DNA of 64,000 nucleotides, taken from the NCBI GenBank assembly GCA_914767715.1, contig OU612068.1, positions 14,386,001-14,450,000 on the forward strand, in the 5' to 3' direction. Made by a program: the position numbers and the translations under genes. Below the pieces are notes generated by a model. The model was not told the DNA's origin and searched no databases. It saw nothing but the letters and a program-made list of their open reading frames with translations. This DNA comes from Membranipora membranacea (Eukaryota; Bryozoa; Gymnolaemata; Cheilostomatida; Membraniporidae). Below are positions 23,347 to 33,822 of this stretch, piece by piece (position 1 is the first letter of the stretch; each line of letters starts with the position of its first letter).

Positions 23347-26300
23347 ATGGAGACTGTAAAAATGTTGTGTGCTGTTGGACTGCTTGCGATAGCACTTCTT
23401 GGATGTCTGACAAACGGTAAGTGAAAACATTCAACATAATATGAAATTCCACAACTATGAGGATCTTTATGACAAAAAACTGAATAACCTTGTAACAAAG
23501 TTTTATTTTTTCCTGAATAATTTACTATGCATGTTTCCACTTTGCAAGGAGACAAATAATCATCACTATTATATTGAAATTACATTGTCATTACTTTGAG
23601 ATTGCTGGTCAAGATCCTAAACGACTCAAAAGTTTTCTGGGTGAGCATTTGTTTCGCAAAACTTAGCTATTTGCCAGCTTGATTTGCAATGTGTAGCTCG
23701 GTTAGTTAAACAGTGTATCCCACAATGCACTTAACTGCAGGACTCCCAGAATTGTGATGATAGGGCCCACACTGTCATCGAGATTACACTATTAACATGT
23801 GTATCTCTGATCTTTAGAGCCAATTTAGTAGCAAAACCTAACATGTACCTACCCCTACTTAACACGGGTCGCCACACCAAATTCCTTGTGATGTGTACTG
23901 GTACTAAGTGAATTAATTAACTCTCTATTGATCAGAGATACACTTGTAATAGTAGGTGTGGATAGAGCCTAAAATATCTGAGTTTCTTTCATCATGAAAA
24001 GAGGACCGTTTAAGGTCAATCCATTCTCCTCATGTTCCTTTTCTTGTTAACAGCAAAGACAGAAGTGAATGGTACTGCAGAAGGGACATCACGACAGAAC
24101 AGCTCATACATCGCCAAACTGGAGCGATATTTGTATAACGGAGCTGGAGAATTCGGACAGTATTACTACGATAACTCCGTCAGACCGAACCCATACGGTG
24201 AACTACAGATAAACGCACAGTTCTGGCTCAACTCTGTCAGTAAAGTGGTGAGTCCTACTACTCATCAGCTACTGTTGATATGAATAAATATGAATACATA
24301 CATAAATAGCCATACTTTCATATATGTTCCTTTCATCCATATACCGTAATACCTCACTTATAAGGCACCGGCCTTATAAGTGAAGCACCTCCCTCGGAAA
24401 AAATAAAAATGCTCCAGTTATAATTTACCCCACAGCTATAAGGCTCCCCTTTGAAAAAAAAACTGACTCCGCAACCGTGTTTACAAGGCAGACGCTCTAC
24501 GCACTGAGCTATTCGGCCTCGATTACAGGGCTCGGTTTTTGGCCAAATTTAATATAAAAATGCTTCAAACGATAGCCGTGCCTATAATATGCTCCTCCCT
24601 TATAGGCACCCTCACTTATAAGGCACGCGCCTTATAGGTGAGGTATTACGGTAATATAAATATATATCAGTCAGTGTCAGCCACTTGTCACTTGGAAGAA
24701 GTTAACATATCCATTCAAACCTATATATTCAAAAGAGAGTCCAGTAGTAGATGTTGCAGCTTGATGGCTGTATTGCTTTAAATATGATAATTATTGTCTT
24801 ACCTATTATTGGCCTTAGCTACTGGCGTTTACGGCCAGGCATAAGAATGGTTATGTGAAAAAATGCCTTTCTTGATAATGCAATGTGCAATGTTCAAATT
24901 CTGAAAATTATAGCAGATACTGATTACAGTCTCGCCAAGGAGTTAGAACTCCTTGGTCTCATACTAATAGCTCTGGAACTGATTAACAATTAACATAGCT
25001 GCTGTGCAGACAAGATGACTAATTTAGGTTTACAAACAACACTGTGATTGAAAAAGTTAGCTTATCCAGTATGACATTAGTGGATATGAAATTATAAAGC
25101 TCTATGAAATTCCACGGACAGCCAATATTTTAAAAAAATCAAAAAGAGTTTGATACATCCATACAAGGAGTTAAGGACTCCTAGATCCATACAACAATCA
25201 TTCTGGCATAAATTTGTGGGTTATTGGCTTGTAAATAGATAATCGGACAGCTTGTTTGTCAATTGTCTTCGACAGTTATTAATATGTATATTTATCATAA
25301 TCTGTTCTCCTCAAAAATAATAATTTCTTATTGGAATTGATGCTGGTGAAATAATTACTGTCTAAATGAAATGGTGAATGACTTTAACTGGTGTCATGCT
25401 GTGGCTAGCACTGATATCTCCTGCACACAAAATCGTGATCCCATATTAAGTGAGAAGATTTGCTTTGACATGTTGCTCAAATGGTCCTCGATCAATGCAT
25501 AACGTCAAAGCTACCAGATTTTTAGCTTTATGTAGATCCTGACACCAAGCTTTATACTGATGGCATATCTCCACAAATAGCCACGCTATGTATTCACCAC
25601 TGATCCATCAATTCATATTATCAATGCTCAACAATGTCTAATCAGCTCTCCGAGGTCTCTAAATTCGACCCACGTAGCTGTTGTAACGTTTTATTATGTC
25701 TGATAGATATTTTTTTTAAAAGCTGAGCAGATAAAAGAGATTACAACATGAATGGTGTGAATGTTTGTTGTTTATGTCGTGATTGATGGGTATATAATCT
25801 GTTTTTACTGACTACCTCACCGATCTCATGTGAGTTTGGGCTTTCTGGGTGGCCAGTTTCCTAGGATCATCTATGTGTCATCCCTGGGATCATCTGTGTT
25901 CCATTCAGTGCATTATTTATTACTGAACTACTCTGTTTTTTATTATTATTAGGATGAAAAAGGTGGATCGCTTACACCCCAAGGTGCACTTATAATGGTA
26001 AGATTTTATTACTGTACTTTCTTTCCAATAAAGCTTCGCCGAATTTTGTTATCATTTCACCATGATTTTCCTCCTAAATACCCTGGATGAGTAAAGATCA
26101 GCTAGAGTTTAGTTCAGCTTGCTTTGGGAGACTTGATGTTAGTGAGCACTAATTTTAGCTTGTGTGAGTAAATTTTAGCTAGCAGTAGATTTCAAACTCG
26201 TGAATAGTTTACTCCTCTAGCATAGAAATAGTTTTCGTTTGAACACTCTTTTCTCCTAAATACCCTAGAGGATTAAACATTAGCTTAATGGCTGGTGCAC

Positions 26301-29300
26301 ATTGTCCTAGACGACCATTCCAGATAGCCATCCCAGTCAATGTGAACATGAAAATGACACAATCCCAGACTGTCTGGGTCCGTCTGGGATAGTATCTGGA
26401 AAGTTCGTGAGCGTCAAACTTTCTCGATGCTGTCCCAGACGGACCCAGACTCATTTTGCATCTGGGTGCTATGTGAACCAGACATTTGGATGATCTGGGA
26501 TCATCATGGTCGATCTGGGACTATCTGGGACGATCCTTAACAATGTGAACATCATCCCAGTACTATCCCAGACAAAAACCTAACTGCTAGTCTGGGATGA
26601 GTTTTACAATGTGAACATAAGACTGGGACCATCTGGGATAAGCATCTGGGATGGCATCCTAATGTCATCTGGGACAATGTGAACCAGCCTTTAGTGCTAC
26701 ACAGATGGATGTTGCACATTGAAACTCATGAGGTTTGTAGAATAGCCCAAGATTAATTTCCTAAGCTATCTTTATCGCTACCATGAAATCTATTATCGCA
26801 ACAGCCCATACTTTCATCAGACTGACAACTTAAATCAAATTCAAAATCTGAACATAAGAAAACCTGCAGACTCTCCGTTGATATGTCCTGTAGAGTCCAG
26901 ATAGTCTGTGGTTCCTTCTTCTCACATAACAATAGCTTGAATCATCCAGGGTGAGCAGACAAATCTGCTACAATCAAACATAGAAAGCTTAAAGCCATTC
27001 CTGTGGTTTCCGGATTTATGCAGTGTTAAAAATTAAACCTCGGTTATTCACAGATAAACTTTCTACTCGTTATACACAGTCATTTTTATGTATGTTACTT
27101 TGTTTATTCAATATTTAATATGCAACAGAGGTATAATATCGGTGTTGTTACTTTTGCAGAGCTGGGTGGATGAGAGATTAACTTGGGATCCAGAGAAGTT
27201 TGGAAACACCTCGAAAATCTCGTTTAACGGATACAAAGTCTGGATTCCTAAGTTCTTTCACAATGGGTAATTGTCAACAAGTACATAATTTTATTATGAC
27301 ATCAGGGCAATTAGCGAGATGCCGGAGATTTATGCCCACCTTTACTTAAAACAATTACATTGATTTATTGCAAAAGTTACCTGCTGCAACATCAAAGGAA
27401 AACGAAATTTCATTTTCCGTAACTTAGATGTCAACACATATGGCTGACGGCGTTTAGCAAAAAATATCAAAAAGATTTGGATGTCATGAATATGACGGAC
27501 TGAGACTTTTTTGCACTTCACAATATCCTGTTTGCAGCCTACTTGCTTCTTACCCATCATACCAGCTATTATATAATAGGCTTAAAATCAATCTGTTTAC
27601 CCAATTTCCTTGCCATAACAATGTGAAAACACTTCAGCTTCAAGTCTCTTCTGGTTAAAGAGATCTCATAGCTCTATGCTCAGCAGAATTAATTGGTGCG
27701 GTTGAGATTATTGTGAATTTCCAGTTGAAGTGCCGTGGAGGGTTGAATTACGTAAGAGCGTGTGACACATTGTCCCACTAATCCCCAGAAAACCTGCCCG
27801 GTTGAGCGTTATGCGGGCATAGGTAGACTTATTCCCTCCAATCTGTGGAAAGTGACGCACTGCTTACACCTGCAAGGCTAAGACGGACGAATGAGATCAT
27901 GTTATTTTTATTTGTGATTTGTAATTCAGGAATGTTGATACTGGTTCGGTCAATCTGACACACCTTGAGGTATTAAAGGTTAACTTGGTGCACCTTGCGT
28001 GTCCACAAGTCATATAGGCCCTCGCTAAATAGAGGAAAACTTATTAATCTGGCCTACATATGTTGTGTTAAGGTGACAGTCCTATCAGGCCATGTTTGGT
28101 ATGGTTTTAATGATCTCAGGCTGAAAAGCCATTAGGGCATATGAAATAAAACAGCCTGTGAACCTAGTTGCAGTAAAACTGCTGCAAAGTCTGAAAATTG
28201 GAATCATAGTGATTTATTGCCTCCCCCTGACCACTATAATCCTTGCAAAAATATTTAGAAAAAAACTAAAATGCTATTTTCTACAATTTTCATGAACTCA
28301 CAATATGCGAGCTACTTGGGTAATATAACCACTTTTCTAATAGGACTGTCACTCTAAGAAATATGTAGCTTGAGCGTCGAGTTAGTACTTCGAAAGAGAT
28401 TAAAGATTTGTTGAACACTAGTCTGAATAACCTTCTTGACAAGTCAGACAGTAAACCGTAGGGTTCAGCAGGTCTTCTGTTCCAAATTTTATAGAAAGAT
28501 CAAGCTAGGATAGCAGTAAACAAACTGCTTTTCCTTTCTATGGCCCTAACTTTAGAAAATTTAGTAAATTTCTGTTATTTTCTCACATCCATCAATGCTC
28601 TAACCTCATGTTTCTGCTTTTTAGTTTCAGTTTCATAGCTCCACCATATCAGTCAGTGGGCATCTGTGACGTACAGTCTGACGGAAGTGTGATGGTTGTG
28701 ATGTATATTAACGAGGATGTCCCATGTAACTTTGATATGACAGAGTTTCCCCGCGACACACAGACTTGTGCCGTAGTACTGTTCCAGGCCGATCCTATGG
28801 TATGTTGTACTGTTCCAGGCCGACCCTATGGTATGTTACAATGGTGGATGTATCACTAGGATGGTGGATCTCGTCTAGGAATTTGAAGACAAATTTCAGA
28901 AAAATGAAAATGAAGTGATATTTTTATTTATGGTCAATTTCAGACTGCTCCAATCAATACCAGGCGTTGATGTTGTTAATTTGTACTCAACCCCCTAAAA
29001 CTAAGGGCAGGCCATAAATGCATGTGTTGTGGTAATATGTGTAGCCAAAGTTATGTATCCATGCAGTACGACACATGCAACACATGCAACACATGCATAC
29101 AAAACTTTGGCAACACTTATTACCACAAATTTCATTTTACTTTCATTAAAAATCTTGGAGCAATAATGACAATACTGATCTCCTTGATTCCTTGACTAGT
29201 GATTAAGATACCACCTTGCTTTATTATTTTGTGGCCAGCCAGAGAAAGAGATTCAGTGGAAACCACAATATTTTTGATCAAGCATTCCTTGTCACCACTC

Positions 29301-32300
29301 TAAATACTTACTAACTTACAGGTGAAACTGAACACACTGCCATCAGGTATTATGGCTCTATCAACAGGCAATGATGATATCAACCAACACAACCCGCACC
29401 ATAAAGCTTGGGATATTATCAGCTCTGACCTTGAAACAGTAAGATATCTCCAACAATATTCTGATAACATTAATATTATTATAACATTGCCATTAGTCCA
29501 TAAATAAATAAAATAGTACCTATACCAGTGGGCAGACATTACCACCTCCCTAGCATATCTCCCAGTAGCGGTTAAAAATGAAAAAAAAACCAGCAACAGT
29601 GAATTTCAATGATTTTCACCGACAGACGCCTTTTCCAGAAAATAAGATCATTTATTTGTCAAATAAACGGACAGAAGGTTAAGATAATATGACTAATATA
29701 GAGAAATACCAAGTCGTGACGCGCCACCATATACTATCTGAAATTTTCCTCAGCAAATCAAAGAAATAATTAATTTTATATTTTCAATAAAAATTATTTT
29801 GGTCTTTTAGTAATGCCTTTCGAGTGTTGATGACATTATTTTTCTTCCAAAGAGACAAGAAACAACAAACTTCGGCTCAACAGACTACCTCGTTATCTTT
29901 GTGACGATGAAGAGACACTCTACATTCTTCTTAAGGATTTACGTTGCTCCCGTCTGCTTCATCTTACTTCTTATCCCCATTATATTCCTCCTACCTCCGG
30001 ATAGCTCAGAGAAACTGACGTATGGTGAGTTTTTGTCGCATCAATCTATCGTTATTAATGTCATCCTTTGATCGTCACAAGGAAATGGCAGTTTAAGCTT
30101 CTGATAAATGACGCATTTCGTGTTTTTTTGCAGATTCCAACCTTTAGCTGCAAAAAAACTAAGTAAATTTATGTAGTTTATTTTCAATTTTTATTCTGTT
30201 GATTGATTTCTGATGTCCACTTTATAATGTTGTAATATTTATATTGACCAACGCATCTTATCAGATGAGGTTATAATTGTTTGATTGCTGATTTTTTCCT
30301 TATACGAAAGCCCAACCTAGCTGGTACTGAATCTTTTTTAAATTTTAAATTAATCTTAAACCAATCTAAGTATCTTATGACCAAATAAGCTCATTTCCAT
30401 AAAAAAAACTAAATACAATAAGATGGGAAATTTACGTTCTTACGATTATGTTCTTCACATTTATACACAAAGAATTTTTAAGAGTCGAAAACGGGAGGCC
30501 AAAAAACATAAGGTTTTACTAAAATGTCACTCCATTCCATGTCTCCTGTATATGGTAAAAGCATAAACTTCTCAAATACCTCAATAATAAGGCATAGAGG
30601 GTCCAATTTAAAATGGTACATTTTGCCTCAAAATGAACTTTCAGAGGTCACTGCGACTCCAAGTCAACTATTTTCGAGGTTTGAACTTTGAAAACAGCTA
30701 TAAGACATGATCGCCAATGCAATATTAAAAAATAGATTCTTTATCAGGCATACAGCAGTAACACTGTTAACCACTTTTTTTTTCTTTCAGGAGCCATTCT
30801 GCTCTTCAGCATGATTACTGTTAGTCAGACAGTAGAGAACATATATCCACCATACACAGACAAAATGCCCTACCTCAGTAAGTTAGTGTGAAAGTCTTAT
30901 ACTCCAATTCTATCGGTGTCAAAGCAAAGACCATTTTCCATATTATGACTTGTAAATTTCTGATTTATGATTTTTTTTGCTAACCATATCATTGCCAGAA
31001 GAAACCTAATCCTAATCCATCGTTTTAGTCATCCCGCTGGATTTTCATTTTACAATACAACACAGTACATAACATGGTGTTATGTTGAGTGACCCTGCAT
31101 TGCGTTCCCTTAATCTGTACTTAGCCAGGATTTTCTCAGTTGGCTACTTAACAGTTGGACATTGGTAAATATACTTACGCTGTTATATTTATTTCTTACA
31201 GTCAGACTGACCACTTCTAGTGGAGCCTTACTGTTTGTGTGCATACTGCTGACAAGTATAATATCGTCAGCTGAGAGAATCGGACGCAAGAGACCATTAC
31301 CTCTCTTCATAAAAAGGGTAAGTCTAAGCACTGCTGAATTTGAGACAGCAAAAGTCTTTTTCGTCCAATTGAGCGGCTATGTTATGTTTAAGTGACAGCT
31401 AACCCTACAGCATCCATACCCAACTGTATGTTCACAACTTGTAACTGAAATGAGGAATGAGCTTATACGGAAAAAAAAACAATCAAAGTTTTAGTTATAG
31501 CCTTAGCTCACTAAAAAGATTTTGCAACTAAAAAGTTTCTTGGCATAAGTAAACATTCTTATAGTAAATAGAAGAACTAAACATCAGCTTACCTCAGCGT
31601 TTTGTTTCACTCTTTTACAGTACATAATAGGAGTTGTCGGACCTTTCCTCTTGGTGAAAGAAAATGAGGATCCACTGAGCCATGGTTCTGTACACATAAA
31701 GCCAGCAGCACCAGAGAGTAACCAAGCCTACGTCGTGCACACTGAGCAAACCATTGACTTATCTGGAGAATCCCAGACAAACGGCAATAATAAGGTGCCT
31801 ATCTAGATCTAAGCAAATCACTATTTTATAGCTACATATATATGCGATGACTTTTAGTATTGTTTTTGGAAAACCTGGCCAGACTTCATCTCTTGCATTT
31901 TGGATCTGCTGTCACTTGATAATCATGGTATTGTCTCATACCGTTCAAACTATGATTTACAAACTGAGCTTTCAAATTTTTTAAAGAAAAAACTAAGCCT
32001 CAGGATTGTGCAGCTATCCTGCGATGATATGACATGGAAATTCAAAATGCTCTGAGGCGCCCAATCACTGTACTCCGCATACACTGTAGCAGACCTGAGC
32101 CGATTGTTGGGTAGTAGTCTGCTATTGTATCTCTTGGTATGTCTTGACTTCTTTCGGCTATGTTAAGGTTATTATCACAGTTTGACTGTAGCCTAAGAAC
32201 TTACTGTTTTGAATGATTACAGGGTGGAGTACATCAGCACACATCACAGGAGACCGCCCAGGCTCTGCACTCCCTCGTCAATGAGCTGAAGCAGAGCCGC

Positions 32301-32411
32301 TTACAGAGCAGGGCTCACGATGATTGGACAAACTTCTTCACTATTCTGAATCGCTTTCTCTTCCTACTGTCTCTACTTATTGGTATTATCATCATGCTTT
32401 GCTTTGCTTGA
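23347..32411 (+). CDS. Divergent Cys-loop ligand-gated ion channel subunit (nicotinic-receptor-like)
   Basis: Pentameric membrane channel subunit. Exons: 23347-23416, 24054-24247, 25953-25997, 27160-27266, 28625-28799, 29322-29438, 29853-30024, 30791-30877, 31202-31317, 31621-31794, 32223-32411; 481 residues. A signal peptide comes first (MLCAVGLLAIALLGCLTN). The extracellular domain has SWVDERLTWDP and a Cys-loop of 13 residues, CNFDMTEFPRDTQTC, with the FPRD core. Transmembrane helices follow: M1 (IYVAPVCFILLLIPIIFLL), M2 (KLTYGAILLFSMITVSQTV), M3 (SGALLFVCILLTSIISS), a short cytoplasmic loop, and M4 ending IIIMLCFA. Glu before Lys at the M2 entrance suggests cation selectivity. There is no vicinal Cys pair in loop C, WxPD reads WIPK and M2 position 9' is Phe, so the ligand cannot be named and a non-acetylcholine or structural subunit is possible. 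The donor of exon 5 is tandemly duplicated. Confidence 0.9.
23798..23945. repeat. Short TIR element, family GTGTATCTCTGATC
   Basis: GTGTATCTCTGATC at the left and GATCAGAGATACAC at the right are perfect inverted ends around about 120 bases including CCTAACATGTACCTACCCC. Diverged copies lie at about 50755-50925 and 62495-62690, with a fragment near 62325. Non-coding; lies in receptor intron 1. Confidence 0.7.
24342..24653. mobile_element. 312-bp MITE carrying a tRNA-Thr-like 5' half
   Basis: TACCGTAATACCTCACTTAT at the left is matched by the complementary end ATAGGTGAGGTATTACGGTA. If TA is the target duplication, the ends are CCGTAA..TTACGG. Inner inverted motifs (TTATAAGTGAAG, CTTATAAGGCAC) also pair. 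On the minus strand, 24481-24531 reads like a tRNA 5' half: TAGCTCAGTGCGTAGAGCG, then the anticodon loop in CTGCCTTGTAAACACGG (TGT, Thr). The T arm and 3' acceptor are missing, so this is not a working tRNA. Lies in receptor intron 2. Confidence 0.8.
26286..26693. mobile_element. 408-bp TIR element with internal TCTGGGA repeats
   Basis: Ends TAATGGCTGGTGCACATTG and CAATGTGAACCAGCCTTTA are inverted copies. Inside, CATCTGGGA/TCCCAGAT-like octamers occur many times in both directions, as does CAATGTGAACAT. No reading frame. A non-autonomous DNA transposon in receptor intron 3; the superfamily is not clear because no target duplication stands out. Confidence 0.8.
28776..28837 (+). repeat. 31-bp tandem duplication across the exon 5 splice donor of the receptor
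   Basis: The block beginning GTACTGTTCCAGGCCGA and ending CTATGGTATGTT occurs twice, starting at 28776 and 28807, with one base change. It copies the last coding bases and the donor CTATG|GTATGTT. Use of the second donor would add 31 bases and shift the frame, so the first donor (exon end 28799) is the functional one. Confidence 0.9.
29018..29130. repeat. Hairpin with ACACATGCA tandem copies
   Basis: The left arm GGTAATATGTGTAGCCAAAG pairs with the right arm CTTTGGCAACACTTATTACC; between the arms three copies of ACACATGCA stand in tandem. Receptor intron 5. A small foldback relic. Confidence 0.65.
30480..30740. repeat. Inverted, diverged copy of the 13300-13640 repeat
   Basis: Landmarks GGTAAAAGCATAAACT, CTCAAATACCTCAA and AATGAACTTTCAGAGGTCAC are the complement of sequence at 13380-13520 in MTERF3 intron 1. 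Receptor intron 7. It supports a dispersed mobile family. Confidence 0.65.
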
Positions 32412-33822
32412 GGATAAGTGACCCTTCAGTCTGTCAGTTTGACATTCCTTCAATCTATGTCATGCGTAAGTTGTGGCTTTTATACTATGCATACCCCAAC
32501 AAGATAAACAGATATTCAAAATGTATCTTGATATCAGTGTTGATCACTTCGCTAGCCTATATATATTATTACTCTAATCATAAGTATTATAAGATGACTT
32601 GCTGATATTCTTTTGGTTCTTGATGCACACATATTGCTCATGCACATTCATTTTTTAGCCTTAACGATAGACTTAATAATAAATCATTATTATGTCTATA
32701 GCCTTAACTTTAAATATTTTAATAGTTGTCTCCCCAAGTGTCAATGGCAACTTGACAAGTGTAGATAATTCTAATTGCTTTATTTTTTTCTGACATGCTG
32801 TCATGCTATTTTTATTTCTTATTATAATATCCCTTTTGCCTTAAATTCTATGTTATGTTCAAAAAGATATCGGACAATCTATTTATACTTTGGCATCTAC
32901 TTTTCTTAATCCCACCTCAGTCTCATGTTGCATTTTTGAATATTATAATACAATATATAATATATAAATAAGTTTATTTCGTTTTAATCAGGAACGTGTT
33001 TGAATGAGATCGCTTATGTTCTATCTGAAGGGTAGATAGTCAATGTTTAAGAGAGACACTGCTCCTATGTCTCACTGCAGTCTACCAACTAGTGAGCTCT
33101 GTTGTCTTCCCAGGTGCGCTTCGACCTGCTTGAAAGATGGGAACTAAGTAAGGTGGCCTCATCCTTGAGGCACCTTGATTCCTCAGCCTTCAGGCGAAGA
33201 TATCGCATTGTGATCTAAATTAAGCAACATCTCCTCTACGCAACTTTGACTCAAACTGGGCAGAAACTCTACAGTGTAGAGTGTTTTACTGCTATTTCAA
33301 TCACAGCAAGTTATGTATTATCAGTTTGGTGAAACTCCCGAGATAACAAACGCACTTCAGAAATGAGTAAATACAAACCACACCCATAGTCACTATCCTT
33401 TATCAAGATTCTAATTACACGCCTTAGAAACAAAACAACACAGGAAAATGTAACTTATCGATGATTTACCGATCAATCGGTCATGGAAAAAGTGTTTTTA
33501 AAATTTGGACGCAAGCACAACTGGAAAATGATTCATACTTAATTGACCACCCTATGCTTGTACTTACTGATACAATCATCAGTTGTCAAATCTGTAATTT
33601 ACTAATCAAATTGGACCAGGTGACTGCAAACATAACCCTGACGTGATCACTTACCAATGTGTGGTATTGATAAGATAACTGTGAATGTGAAACAAAGAGA
33701 TATTACTCAACATACACTCAGTCAGTGCTGAATCTGAAGTTACAGCTTCAGGAATTTTCATTTACATCACTGCTAACAAGGGAATCTATCATCATTGGAT
33801 ATTCCTGTTGCTGTTCGAAAGG
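32412..33822. other. Spacer between receptor and MAM gene
   Basis: AT-rich receptor 3' flank (candidate AATAAA near 32680), then an isolated exon-like stretch at 33114-33218 (listed separately). No other coding signal. Confidence 0.45.
33114..33218 (+). other. Orphan exon-like sequence of 34 codons
   Basis: After a good pyrimidine-rich acceptor (TGTTGTCTTCCCAG) there is a 34-codon frame ending TAA: it includes RFDLLERWELSKVASSLRH and RRRYRIVI. Base composition is more GC-rich and codon-like than the flanks. I do not recognise the protein. It could be an alternative last exon of the receptor gene, though no upstream donor with the right phase was found, or the last exon of an unseen nested gene. 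Confidence 0.35.
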
